59,625 nucleotides of DNA. Source: Acholeplasmataceae bacterium. Its GTDB lineage: Bacteria; Bacillota_I; Bacilli_A; ML615J-28; CAG-313. The position numbers and the translations under genes were made by a program. Below, in pieces: positions 1 to 7,756 of this stretch (position 1 is its first letter; each line of letters starts with the position of its first letter). The notes under the pieces are model-generated. The model had not been told where the DNA came from and did no database searches. It saw nothing but the letters and a program-made list of their open reading frames with translations. The stretch spans positions 1 through 59,625 of the forward strand of contig DUPC01000062.1 of the NCBI GenBank assembly GCA_012838545.1, in the 5' to 3' direction.

Positions 1-72
1 GTTAACTTATTTGCTTTATTTTCGTGTTTCCCAAGAAGTCTTTTATTAAAACACTATGAAAAGGCCCTAAAA

Positions 73-83
73 AATGATATAAT
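73..83 (+). promoter_or_regulatory. Extended -10 promoter for the permease gene
   Basis: TATAAT at 78-83 is preceded by TGA, giving an extended -10 element about 75 bases before the permease start. No good -35 box is seen at the usual distance. The window begins only 72 bases upstream, so other elements could lie outside it. Confidence 0.4.
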
Positions 84-159
84 TTTATGGAATATTGCTT
101 GAACCTTTTCACAGATTTTAAAGCAAGAAACATAATATAACAGAAAAGAGGTTTTCATA

Positions 160-1455
160 ATGGGTTTTACCATGGCTTTAGCATTAGTAATTTTTGTGGC
201 AACTTACGGCCTGCTATTATCTTTTCCTAAATACCGGGCATATATTGCTTTAGCATCCGCAGCCATATTTATTATTGTCGGAATTTTGCCGGTAAAGGAT
301 ATCCTCGGTTCCCTTGACTTTAATGTCTTGATGATGATTGCCGGGACAATGGGAATTGTCGGATTATTCATCGAATCGAAAATGCCTGCCCTTTTAGCCG
401 ATATCATAATCGAGAAAGTGCCAAATGTTAAATGGTGTATTGTGGCGCTGGCGATTTTTTCAGGGATAATTTCCGCTTTCGTTGATAATGTGGCAACCGT
501 TTTGATGGTTGCTCCTGTGGCAATCGATGTTGCCAAAAAGTTAAAAATATCCCCGGTACCAATCATTTTGTCGATAGCCGTTGCGTCGAACTTGCAAGGC
601 GCCGCTACCCTGGTCGGTGACACTACATCGATTCTCTTGGGGGGCGAGCTTAATATGACATTCTTTGATTTCTTCTGGTACGAAGGGCGACCAGGTTTAT
701 TCTTTGTTGTGCAAGCCGGTGCAATTGCCGCCTCAATTGTCCTATTAATCCTTTTTAGAAATGAACGTCAAAGAATTGCCAAAGGTCCAAGAACCGAAGT
801 TAATCATTTATTCCCAACCTACCTTCTTGTCGGAATGATTGGTTTATTGATTGTTGCATCATTTTTAAGTTTTAATAATGCTTTTGTTGATAATCACAAA
901 AACGGCCTTATTTGCATGGCGCTTTTAATCCTAGGTCTCCTTTGGAAACTCTTAAAAACCAAGAATTTTAAAGCCGTTACCGAAGTCGTTAAATCGATTG
1001 ATTATTTTACGATTCTTTTGCTTGCGGGATTATTTATTGTCATCGCCAGTATCAGTAAAGCCGGCGTTATCGATGCCATCGCCGATATTATCAGTAAAAT
1101 TGGCAGTGGCAATGTCTTTGTAATTTATACAGTCATTGTTTGGGTATCAGTATTATTGTCCGCCTTTATCGATAATATTCCGTATGTTTTAACGATGCTT
1201 CCGGTCATCGGAACCCTTTCCAGCAACCTTGATCCGTCATCCGCCACTGTTTTATACTTCGGTCTATTGGTTGGTTCCACCCTTGGCGGCAACTTAACGC
1301 CAATTGGAGCTTCCGCTAATATCACCGGTATCGGTATTTTACGCAAAGAAGGCTACGAAGTATCATTCAAACAATTTACCAAAATCGGCGTACCATTTAC
1401 GCTTGCGGCGGTTATTTCGGGGTACATCTTAGTTTGGATATTTTGGGGAATGTAA
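160..1455 (+). CDS. SLC13/ArsB/NhaD-type ion permease
   Basis: Integral membrane transporter of the ion transporter superfamily (ArsB, NhaD, CitM, SLC13), 431 residues and almost wholly hydrophobic, with about 10-12 membrane segments. Two related motifs, SAFVDNVATVL near residue 105 and SAFIDNIPYVL near residue 333, mark the internal duplication typical of this superfamily. Each half also has a Gly/Thr-rich segment (GAATLVGD and GGNLTPIGASAN) of the kind that binds ions or carboxylates. The start has an AAAGAGG ribosome site. The next gene, a methionine sulfoxide reductase, begins one base after the stop, so the two are co-transcribed. The substrate (arsenite, Na+/H+ or a dicarboxylate) cannot be decided from sequence; no ars genes are nearby. 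Confidence 0.85.
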   Translation: MGFTMALALVIFVATYGLLLSFPKYRAYIALASAAIFIIVGILPVKDILGSLDFNVLMMIAGTMGIVGLFIESKMPALLADIIIEKVPNVKWCIVALAIFSGIISAFVDNVATVLMVAPVAIDVAKKLKISPVPIILSIAVASNLQGAATLVGDTTSILLGGELNMTFFDFFWYEGRPGLFFVVQAGAIAASIVLLILFRNERQRIAKGPRTEVNHLFPTYLLVGMIGLLIVASFLSFNNAFVDNHKNGLICMALLILGLLWKLLKTKNFKAVTEVVKSIDYFTILLLAGLFIVIASISKAGVIDAIADIISKIGSGNVFVIYTVIVWVSVLLSAFIDNIPYVLTMLPVIGTLSSNLDPSSATVLYFGLLVGSTLGGNLTPIGASANITGIGILRKEGYEVSFKQFTKIGVPFTLAAVISGYILVWIFWGM

Positions 1456-1456
1456 A

Positions 1457-1927
1457 ATGAAAAAGCAACAAACTTATCAAGAACTTTTAAAACTGATGGC
1501 TGCGGTTTTAAGTGATACCGAATATGAAATTTCGCTCATGGCCAATTTTGTGGCTTTAATCCACCAAATGCTTGAAGATATTTCATGGACCGGGATATAC
1601 TTAAACCATGAAGGAAAACTTGTGCTTGGCCCTTTTCAGGGTAAAGTTGCTTGTACGGTAATACCGTTTAACAGGGGAGTTTGTGGGGCTTGCGCAAGTC
1701 TTAGAAAAACCATTGTTGTTCCAAATGTTCACCAGTTTCCGGGACACATTGCTTGCGATGGTGCTTCCAATAGCGAAATTGTTGTTCCAATAATTATTGA
1801 CAATGAACTATTTGGCGTTCTTGATCTTGATTCTTACTCGGTAAACCGCTTCGACGAAACAGATCAAAATTATCTTGAAGGTTTAGTTGATATTTTGATT
1901 CAAACTTTAAAAAGAAATAAAGGATAA
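1457..1927 (+). CDS. msrC: Free methionine-(R)-sulfoxide reductase (fRMsr), GAF-domain enzyme
   Basis: A 156-residue cytosolic single-GAF protein that reduces free methionine-R-sulfoxide with thioredoxin as reductant. Three cysteines have the family's catalytic spacing: C66, C76 and C100 (10 and 24 apart, as for C84/C94/C118 of the E. coli enzyme), with an extra C79. The blocks GKVACTVIPFNRGVCG and VFGVLDLDS-like LFGVLDLDS are family hallmarks. It starts one base after the permease stop (1455) and ends just before a bidirectional terminator zone, so it is the second gene of a two-gene unit. It probably repairs oxidised methionine. The assignment is firm. Confidence 0.93.
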   Translation: MKKQQTYQELLKLMAAVLSDTEYEISLMANFVALIHQMLEDISWTGIYLNHEGKLVLGPFQGKVACTVIPFNRGVCGACASLRKTIVVPNVHQFPGHIACDGASNSEIVVPIIIDNELFGVLDLDSYSVNRFDETDQNYLEGLVDILIQTLKRNKG

Positions 1928-1958
1928 AACCAAAGAATGATTTGTTTTTATCCCTTTG

Positions 1959-1987
1959 GGTAGCAAAAAAATGCTACCTTTTTTTTT
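1959..1987 (+). terminator. Rho-independent terminator after msrC
   Basis: Stem GGTAGCA/TGCTACC with an A-rich loop, followed by nine T on the plus strand. It closes the permease-msrC unit. Confidence 0.85.
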
Positions 1988-2023
1988 AAAAAAAAGGCTT
2001 GCTCAATAAACTTGATACAAGCC
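1985..2023 (-). terminator. Rho-independent terminator after ywaF-like gene
   Basis: Read on the minus strand, GGCTTG...CAAGCC (2023-1996) is followed by a run of T (complement of the A run at 1988-1995). It ends the leftward ywaF-like gene and sits tail to tail with the msrC terminator. Confidence 0.75.
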
Positions 2024-2032
2024 ATAATGTGT

Positions 2033-2764
2033 TTATTCATATGCGCGTTTTGCTTCAAACAATTTTGCTTCGGGGAGTTTAAAGAAAAGCAAATACCAGA
2101 AATTGAAAAGAATAAAGATGGCAACACCAAATCCCCATACCCAAAGATTGCCGAGCCAAGAAAACATGCCTTCAACTTCGGTTGGAAGTTGAGCCAGAAA
2201 CATATAGTTGGTTCCAAGGGCTTTGTTTATGTAATAAAGGATAAAAGCGATGCCGATTAAAATTCCTGCTGATATCAACAAATGCTTATATTTCATTTTA
2301 AACCCTTTTACGAAAACAAAGTAAACTTGTGCGATTAAAAAGAAAGCGTGATTGAAGAAGTAGTGGAAGAAGCGAAAATGAGGAAATTCATAATTCATAT
2401 TTGCCACAATTAAGGACAATACCGCTCCGGTAACCGCCCAAGGGAAAACAACCCTAAATAGTTTTTCATTATTGGTTAAAAGGGTAATCGAAGTAAGATA
2501 CATGGAAATAACACATAAGCCAAATGGCAACAAATCCAAACTGGCTTCCCCTCGGACTAAAGTCCAAAGGATGAAGACAAATTCCATGAATAACATGGTT
2601 ATCGCTATGCCATAACGAAAGAAAATATCAAATAATGAATGCTTTTTTAGTTTTTCTCTAAAAGTAATTATTAGGACAATAATGCTGATAACAAACAGAA
2701 CTACTAATAAATGAGATAAAGAAAACATTTCAAAGGTGCGTAGTTTTTCGTCAAATATAAACAT
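2033..2764 (-). CDS. ywaF: YwaF/TIGR02206-family integral membrane protein
   Basis: A 243-residue protein with about seven hydrophobic segments. It resembles the B. subtilis YwaF family of conserved integral membrane proteins: LPFGLCVISMYL after the third segment and the aromatic FRFFHYFFNHAFF block in the middle are family signatures. No function is established for the family. AGGAG precedes the ATG on the minus strand, and an extended -10 (TGATATAAT, plus-strand 2795-2803) lies about 35 bases upstream. The gene faces msrC tail to tail and lies downstream of the small membrane protein at 2844-3050, with its own promoter between them. Confidence 0.8.
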   Translation of the reverse strand: MFIFDEKLRTFEMFSLSHLLVVLFVISIIVLIITFREKLKKHSLFDIFFRYGIAITMLFMEFVFILWTLVRGEASLDLLPFGLCVISMYLTSITLLTNNEKLFRVVFPWAVTGAVLSLIVANMNYEFPHFRFFHYFFNHAFFLIAQVYFVFVKGFKMKYKHLLISAGILIGIAFILYYINKALGTNYMFLAQLPTEVEGMFSWLGNLWVWGFGVAIFILFNFWYLLFFKLPEAKLFEAKRAYE

Positions 2765-2843
2765 AATATCTCCTGCCTTGTCGAATTATGCCTAATTATA
2801 TCATATTTGACGGAAAAACGCATTAAAAATATCTTTGAAAGCT

Positions 2844-3050
2844 TTATTTTGCTAAAAAAACTATATTGTGTTTAAAGATAATGGTCAAAATATCTATGAT
2901 CCACACAATACCGAAAAAGCCTAAGGTTAGCATGTAAAATACCCCTATGACAACTTTTCCCCTGAGGATTCTGATGACACCACCCCAAATGGGGCCAAAT
3001 AGAACAGTTAAGATGAGATGTCCTTTCCATGACAAATTTAATTCATCCAT
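2844..3050 (-). CDS. Small TM2-like membrane protein
   Basis: A 68-residue protein with two hydrophobic hairpin segments, GHLILTVLFGPIWGGVIRIL and GVFYMLTLGFFGIVWIIDIL. A short turn holding RGK and the GFFGIVWIIDI stretch resembles TM2-domain proteins, where an aromatic/Gly hairpin is followed by WxxD. GGAGG stands seven to eight bases before the ATG. Its role is unknown. It is transcribed divergently from the coat-protein-like gene at 3193 and in the same direction as ywaF. The length, ribosome site and coherent hydrophobic pattern support a real gene. Confidence 0.7.
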   Translation of the reverse strand: MDELNLSWKGHLILTVLFGPIWGGVIRILRGKVVIGVFYMLTLGFFGIVWIIDILTIIFKHNIVFLAK

Positions 3051-3192
3051 TCAATTAACCTCCAAAGCTTAATTGTTTGATATTATTATTTAGGTTTGGT
3101 TTTGATAATATGTATTTTTATGAAGGCTTTTGTAAATAGTTTTTTTGTATAATTTGGTTAATTTTACTCATAATATCGGTGGAGGCGAAATT

Positions 3193-3690
3193 ATGGTTGT
3201 TAAATTAACGCAAAAAGAGCAAATGTTGTTACAAGATTTAAAAAGTCATGAGGAATGGTGCATCAAAAAATACACCGAAGCACAAAACCGGGCAAGCGAC
3301 CCTGCTCTAAAACAGACCTTTGGCGAACTGCTTAGCCATGAAAGACAACACCTGGAAACCGTGAACCAAATTCTTGCAGGAAACGTTCCTTCGATGAATC
3401 AAAGCAGTCAAAACGCTCAAACCGGACAAAACAGTAACACCTTGTGGGGGGGACCTGCCAAAGGACAAAACCCAACATCTGCCACAAAAGCCGTTCAATC
3501 AGATATCGATTTATGTCAAGATTTACTTAATAACGAAAAATATGTATCAAGTGTTTACGATACCGTGATTTTTGAATGTGAACAAAAGGAAATTAGAGAC
3601 GCTCTGAATCATATTCAAAAAGAAGAACAACAACATGGGGAAAAATTGTTTAAATACATGAAACAACACGGTGGCTATAACGTTCAATAA
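3193..3690 (+). CDS. CotF-like spore coat protein (ferritin-like helical)
   Basis: A 165-residue protein with two helical, ferritin-like halves (about 1-60 and 95-160) joined by a Gln/Asn/Ser/Gly-rich linker. The second half matches the coat protein F pattern: acidic start, LLNNEKY, a central ECEQKEIRDAL, then EEQQHGEKLFKYM and a terminal GGY. CotF-family proteins are structural proteins of the spore coat. The ATG at 3193 is chosen because GGTGGAGG lies just before it; an upstream TTG in frame has no ribosome site. The sporulation cluster at 38-45 kb is consistent with this role. TATAAT occurs at 3148-3153 but without a convincing -35; a sporulation sigma factor could drive it instead. Confidence 0.75.
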   Translation: MVVKLTQKEQMLLQDLKSHEEWCIKKYTEAQNRASDPALKQTFGELLSHERQHLETVNQILAGNVPSMNQSSQNAQTGQNSNTLWGGPAKGQNPTSATKAVQSDIDLCQDLLNNEKYVSSVYDTVIFECEQKEIRDALNHIQKEEQQHGEKLFKYMKQHGGYNVQ

Positions 3691-3712
3691 TTCAAAACAG
3701 AAGTTGATTTTG

Positions 3713-3740
3713 GAGGCATAATTTTGTGCCTCTTTTCTTA
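3713..3740 (+). terminator. Terminator after coat-like gene
   Basis: GAGGCA/TGCCTC stem (3713-3718 with 3727-3732), eight-base loop, then TTTTCTT. Confidence 0.8.
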
Positions 3741-3753
3741 TTATTAAATTGAT

Positions 3754-3781
3754 TGACACAATTTTTAAATAAAGGTATGAT
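3754..3781 (+). promoter_or_regulatory. Promoter of ZIP transporter gene
   Basis: TTGACA (3754-3759), 16-base spacer, TATGAT (3776-3781), about 20 bases before the start codon at 3803: a near-consensus housekeeping promoter with a very short leader. Confidence 0.75.
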
Positions 3782-3802
3782 ATTTTTAACAAGAGGTGAA
3801 AT

Positions 3803-4603
3803 ATGACAAGTATCAATCCTTATTTACTTACAACATTTGGCCTTCTATTCATTTTTTTAACTACCACATTGGGAGCTGCTTGTGTCTTTTTTGTCAAAAA
3901 GGACCTTAGCGTTAACTTTAAAAGAATCTTTCTGGGGTTTGCGGCAGGAGTAATGACCGCTGCTTCAATTTGGTCGCTTTTATTACCCGCAATGGAACAA
4001 GCCGAAGAAATGGGCAATATCCCGTGGATTCCCGCGACCATCGGTTTTATTTTAGGTGGTTTATTCCTCTTATTAATTGACCGTATCATCCCGCATATTC
4101 ATATGAACAGTAAAGACCCTGAAGGTCCGCCAACTTCCTTTAAACGGCAAACCTTATTATATTTAGCTGTTGCAATACACAATATCCCCGAAGGTTTGGC
4201 TGTTGGTCTGGCTTTTGGTTTAGCCCTCAAAAACCCGGGAGACCCCGGTTTAATGGCGGTAGCGGTGGGGCTTGCGCTGGGAATTGGATTACAAAACTTT
4301 CCGGAAGGTGCCGCAATCTCTTTACCGATGAAAGAAGAAGGATCCACCAAACGCCGCGCTTTTATGTATGGAATGGCAAGCGGAGCGGTTGAACCGCTCT
4401 TCGGTTTAATTGGGGTAGTTTTAGCTGCTGTATTGACACCGATCATGCCTTGGGCATTAGCGTTTGCGGCGGGGGCAATGATTTTCGTGGTAGTAGAAGA
4501 ATTAATCCCGGAAGCCCGTTTGGGCGAACATTCCCATATGGGTACCTTCGGGTTTATGGCCGGTTTTATCATTATGATGATTCTTGATGTCGCTTTTGGA
4601 TAA
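3803..4603 (+). CDS. zupT: ZIP-family divalent metal transporter
   Basis: A 266-residue ZIP permease for uptake or movement of Zn2+ or related divalent metals, with about eight membrane segments. Metal-site signatures are intact: HNIPEGLAVG beginning at residue 126 and QNFPEGAAIS around residue 165, with EEL in the later helix (VVVEELIPEA). A His-containing loop (HIHM) lies between helices 3 and 4. AAGAGGTG precedes the ATG. It is a single-gene unit with its own promoter and terminator. It belongs to the ZupT/GufA-like branch; metal specificity is not readable, and no Zur or Mnt operator was recognised. Confidence 0.9.
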   Translation: MTSINPYLLTTFGLLFIFLTTTLGAACVFFVKKDLSVNFKRIFLGFAAGVMTAASIWSLLLPAMEQAEEMGNIPWIPATIGFILGGLFLLLIDRIIPHIHMNSKDPEGPPTSFKRQTLLYLAVAIHNIPEGLAVGLAFGLALKNPGDPGLMAVAVGLALGIGLQNFPEGAAISLPMKEEGSTKRRAFMYGMASGAVEPLFGLIGVVLAAVLTPIMPWALAFAAGAMIFVVVEELIPEARLGEHSHMGTFGFMAGFIIMMILDVAFG

Positions 4604-4615
4604 TATTGAAATTAT

Positions 4616-4648
4616 GGGTCTAGTAAATTTTACTCGATCCTTTTTTTT
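4616..4648 (+). terminator. Terminator after ZIP gene
   Basis: GGGTC-AGTAAA / TTTACT-GATCC stem (4616-4640) with one internal mismatch, followed by eight T. Confidence 0.8.
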
Positions 4649-4700
4649 ATATTTTTATATTTTTACATTTAATAAACTTAATAGTTTTGTGGAAAAAAAA

Positions 4701-4718
4701 CACCAAATGGTGTAAAAT
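4701..4718 (+). promoter_or_regulatory. Possible operator/-10 region of the pnt operon
   Basis: The dyad CACCA-AA-TGGTG (4701-4712) abuts TAAAAT (4713-4718), which would serve as a -10 about 40 bases before pntAA. A -35 at correct spacing is not clear. The dyad's position suggests a repressor or activator site, but this rests on symmetry alone. Confidence 0.3.
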
Positions 4719-4759
4719 ATATGTACAAATATATTTTAATCAATCAGATGGAGGATTAT

Positions 4760-5923
4760 ATGATTATTGGAATTCCAAAGGAAATCATGGAACGTGAAAA
4801 TCGTGTTGCAGCTACGCCAACAACCGTAAAGAAGTATGTTCAAAATGGCCATCAAGTTATGGTTGAAGCCGGTGCGGGCTCTGCTTCATATTTTTCCGAT
4901 GAAGAGTATCAAGCAGCCGGTGCCAGAATCGTTTCTGATGTCGAAGAAATTTTTCAAACAGCCGATTTGATTTTGAAAGTAAAAGAACCGCTTTTCAATC
5001 ATCAAAAAGGCAAACACGAAGTTGACATGATGAAGAAAGGACAATATTTGATAACTTTCTTGCATCCCGCATCTCCAGTTAACCACCGAATGATTAATAA
5101 GCTTGCGGAAAAAGGCGTTATCGGTTTAACTCTTGATGGCATTCCACGGATTTCCCGGGCACAAAGCATGGATGCTTTGACCTCTATGAGCACATGCGCG
5201 GGTTACAAAGGCATGATTATGGCTGTTAACGAACTAGCCAAATTTGTTCCGCAAATCTTTAGCGCTGTCGGTATGATTCGCCCAGCCAATGTTTTGGTTA
5301 TCGGAACAGGAGTGGCAGGACTTCAAGCCATCGCCACCGCAAAACGTCTAGGCGCGGTCGTTCATTCGCTTGACATTCGCGGCGAAGCTAATGAGCAAGC
5401 TCAAAGCCTAGGTACCAAAGTCATCGATTTAAAATTTCCTAAAGACGTTGTGGAAGGCAAAGGCGGTTATGCGAAAGATTTATCAACCGAATGGCTTTTA
5501 AAGGAACAAGAAGTCTTAAAAGAAGTTATCGGTAAAATGGATGTTATTTTCCTTAGCGCATTAGTTCCCGGTCATGTGGCACCGATATTGATTACCGAAG
5601 AAATGCTGGAAATGATGAACCCGGGTTCGGTCATTGTCGATATTTCGATTGACCAAGGCGGAAACTGCGCAAGCACCCTCCCAGGGGAAACCGCTACCGT
5701 CAAAGGCATTAAGATTATCGGCATTAAAAATATTCCGGGATATTTGCCAAGCAGCTCCACGCAAATGTTTGCGGAAAACGTCTATAATCTAGTGCACTAT
5801 TTGGTAAAAGATAACCGAGTCGTCCTTGATACGGATGATGAAATAACCTCCTCCATTCTTGTAACGGATGGTACACGCATTGTTCATGAAGGAACCATTG
5901 ATGCGATGAAGCGGTTCCACTAA
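4760..5923 (+). CDS. pntAA: NAD(P) transhydrogenase subunit alpha part 1
   Basis: A 387-residue soluble NAD(H)-binding subunit of the proton-translocating transhydrogenase, which moves hydride between NADH and NADP+ coupled to proton flow. It opens with the family start MIIGIPKEIMERENRVA, shared with alanine dehydrogenases, and has GTGVAGLQAIATAKRLGA as the dinucleotide-binding loop near residue 180. The ATG at 4760 follows TGGAGG; an earlier in-frame ATG at 4721 would add residues not found in the family. It is the first gene of pntAA-pntAB-pntB with 10-base and 1-base junctions. This split three-subunit form is the usual one in many bacteria. Confidence 0.95.
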   Translation: MIIGIPKEIMERENRVAATPTTVKKYVQNGHQVMVEAGAGSASYFSDEEYQAAGARIVSDVEEIFQTADLILKVKEPLFNHQKGKHEVDMMKKGQYLITFLHPASPVNHRMINKLAEKGVIGLTLDGIPRISRAQSMDALTSMSTCAGYKGMIMAVNELAKFVPQIFSAVGMIRPANVLVIGTGVAGLQAIATAKRLGAVVHSLDIRGEANEQAQSLGTKVIDLKFPKDVVEGKGGYAKDLSTEWLLKEQEVLKEVIGKMDVIFLSALVPGHVAPILITEEMLEMMNPGSVIVDISIDQGGNCASTLPGETATVKGIKIIGIKNIPGYLPSSSTQMFAENVYNLVHYLVKDNRVVLDTDDEITSSILVTDGTRIVHEGTIDAMKRFH

Positions 5924-5933
5924 GGAGTAGATT

Positions 5934-6233
5934 ATGCCACAGTGGATTTATTTATTGCTTTTATTTATCGCCTTTAGTATTATTGGCTATTTGATTATCA
6001 AACAAGTGCCAAGTTTGCTTCACACTCCCTTAATGTCGGGAATGAATGCTTTAAGCGGTATTACCTTGCTTGGTGCCTTGTTAATTACAGATCTATTAGC
6101 AAGGAACGGCCAAATTTTCTTAAGCTATGTGTTTGGCGGGTTATCGGTGATTTTAGCCATGATTAATGTCGTGGGGGGGTTTTTCGTAACCGAACGGATG
6201 CTTAAGAAATTCAAGAAAGGAGATAATAAATAA
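5934..6233 (+). CDS. pntAB: NAD(P) transhydrogenase subunit alpha part 2 (membrane)
   Basis: A 99-residue membrane subunit with three to four hydrophobic helices, equivalent to the C-terminal membrane part of fused PntA. The conserved LHTPLMSGMNALSGI block follows the first helix and is typical of this subunit. It forms part of the proton channel with PntB. AAGGAG overlaps the pntAA stop codon, and its own stop overlaps the pntB start (TAATG), which suggests translational coupling. Confidence 0.93.
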   Translation: MPQWIYLLLLFIAFSIIGYLIIKQVPSLLHTPLMSGMNALSGITLLGALLITDLLARNGQIFLSYVFGGLSVILAMINVVGGFFVTERMLKKFKKGDNK

Positions 6234-7627
6234 TGAGCGAATTATCTTATTATCTCTTTGGCGGAATTATAGCCGTCTTAGTGTTATGGGGTATTTCTTT
6301 AATGCGCAAAGTTCCGTCCGCGCGCCTTGGCAATTTGATTAATGCAATAGCTACGGTATTGGCAGTTGTCTTAGTATTGGTTTACCATGATATCATCAAA
6401 AGCGGTTTTCATGGTTTAATCATCATTTTTGGCGGTATGGCAATCGGATCATTTATTGGATTGCTTTTAGCCTACCGGGTTAAAATGATTCAAATGCCGG
6501 AAATGGTAGCTTTGCTTAACGGTGTAGGCGGTGCCGCTTCAGCTTTAATCGGCGCCATTACGATTTTTAATCTGACTACGGATTATCCCTTATTCGAAAA
6601 AACCACCGCGGTTTTAGCGTTGGCGGTCGGAATCATTACCTTTGTCGGAAGCATGATTGCGGCGGGGAAACTTGCCAAAATCCTTGACGGAAAATCGGTT
6701 ATTTTAAAACAACATTCGCTTATTACAATTTTGTTGCTGGGATTATTGGTGACATCAATTATTCTAAACATTTTGTTTCCGTCAATTGTAACAATCTTGT
6801 TAGTTACGGTTTTCAGTAACTTCTTCAGCATCGTTTTTGTCATCCGAGTGGGGGGAGCCGATATGCCGGTTACAATCTCGCTGCTAAACTCCTTAAGCGG
6901 AGTGGCTGGAGCGCTAGCGGGATTGGCACTTGCCAATATACCGTTAATCGCAATTGGTTCCATTGTCGGTTCCAGCGGTTTGGTTTTAACGCAAATTATG
7001 AGTAAGGCGATGAATCGCCCCCTAAAAGATATTCTTATCGGTATTCCCCTGAACCAGGATACTCCAACCAGGATCCAAGAAAAACTCCAAGAAGAAGGCA
7101 GTCCGGAAGATGTAACCGATGAATTTTTGGAAAAACTCCTCAAAAATTCCAAAAGGGTAATCATTGTTCCCGGTTACGGTATGGCTTTGGCTCAAGCCCA
7201 ACACTTGGTGGAACGCTTGGCTCGGATGTTGGAAGACCGAGGAGCAGAGGTTATTTTTGCCATTCATCCGGTTGCCGGAAGAATGCCTGGTCATATGAAT
7301 ATCTTGCTTGCGGAAGCAGGCGTCGATTACGATAAGTTGTATGAAATGGACGATGTCAACCCATTGTTTGAAACATGCGAATGCGCCATCATCGTCGGTG
7401 CAAACGATGTCGTCAATCCTGCCGCAAGAGAAGCGGTAGGTACGCCAATCTACGGCATGCCAATCCTAAATGTCGATTATGCCAAACATGTCATTATCTG
7501 CAATTATGATAAAAAACCAGGTTATTCGGGGATTGATAACCCAATGTATCATAAAACCAAAGGAATATCCATGTTGCTTGGGGACGCTAAAGATTCCTTA
7601 AATCGTTTAATCAACTTAATCAAATAA
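6233..7627 (+). CDS. pntB: NAD(P) transhydrogenase subunit beta
   Basis: A 464-residue subunit: about eight or nine membrane helices (1-270) form most of the proton path, and a soluble NADP(H)-binding domain follows (about 290-464). In that domain VIIVPGYGMALAQAQ, HPVAGRMPGHMNILLAEA and GANDVVNPAA are the standard NADP-binding blocks. The ATG overlaps the pntAB stop. With PntAA and PntAB it completes a functional enzyme that can supply NADPH or respond to redox imbalance. No degeneration is seen. Confidence 0.95.
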   Translation: MSELSYYLFGGIIAVLVLWGISLMRKVPSARLGNLINAIATVLAVVLVLVYHDIIKSGFHGLIIIFGGMAIGSFIGLLLAYRVKMIQMPEMVALLNGVGGAASALIGAITIFNLTTDYPLFEKTTAVLALAVGIITFVGSMIAAGKLAKILDGKSVILKQHSLITILLLGLLVTSIILNILFPSIVTILLVTVFSNFFSIVFVIRVGGADMPVTISLLNSLSGVAGALAGLALANIPLIAIGSIVGSSGLVLTQIMSKAMNRPLKDILIGIPLNQDTPTRIQEKLQEEGSPEDVTDEFLEKLLKNSKRVIIVPGYGMALAQAQHLVERLARMLEDRGAEVIFAIHPVAGRMPGHMNILLAEAGVDYDKLYEMDDVNPLFETCECAIIVGANDVVNPAAREAVGTPIYGMPILNVDYAKHVIICNYDKKPGYSGIDNPMYHKTKGISMLLGDAKDSLNRLINLIK

Positions 7628-7727
7628 ATTTTCTTAATCTATTATGGGGGAATATGGTTTTTGTAAGACCTTTTTTCCCTTTTTTTACTGATGACCTTGC
7701 TTTTTGCTTTTTTAAAGGGTAAAAAAG

Positions 7728-7736
7728 TGATATAAT
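7728..7736 (+). promoter_or_regulatory. Extended -10 promoter of fprA
   Basis: TGA-TATAAT, with TATAAT at 7731-7736, 20 bases before the fprA start. T-rich -35 region without a clear hexamer. Confidence 0.5.
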
Positions 7737-7756
7737 ATCATATAAAAGGAGGAATT

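Noticed and set aside
4099-4572. A 157-codon open frame antisense to the ZIP gene
   Set aside because: Rich in Pro, Ala and Ile without domain pattern, no ribosome site, fully inside a certain gene on the other strand.
6583-7164. A 193-codon open frame antisense to pntB
   Set aside because: Shadow of a strongly conserved gene; composition follows the complement of pntB codons, and no start signal is present.
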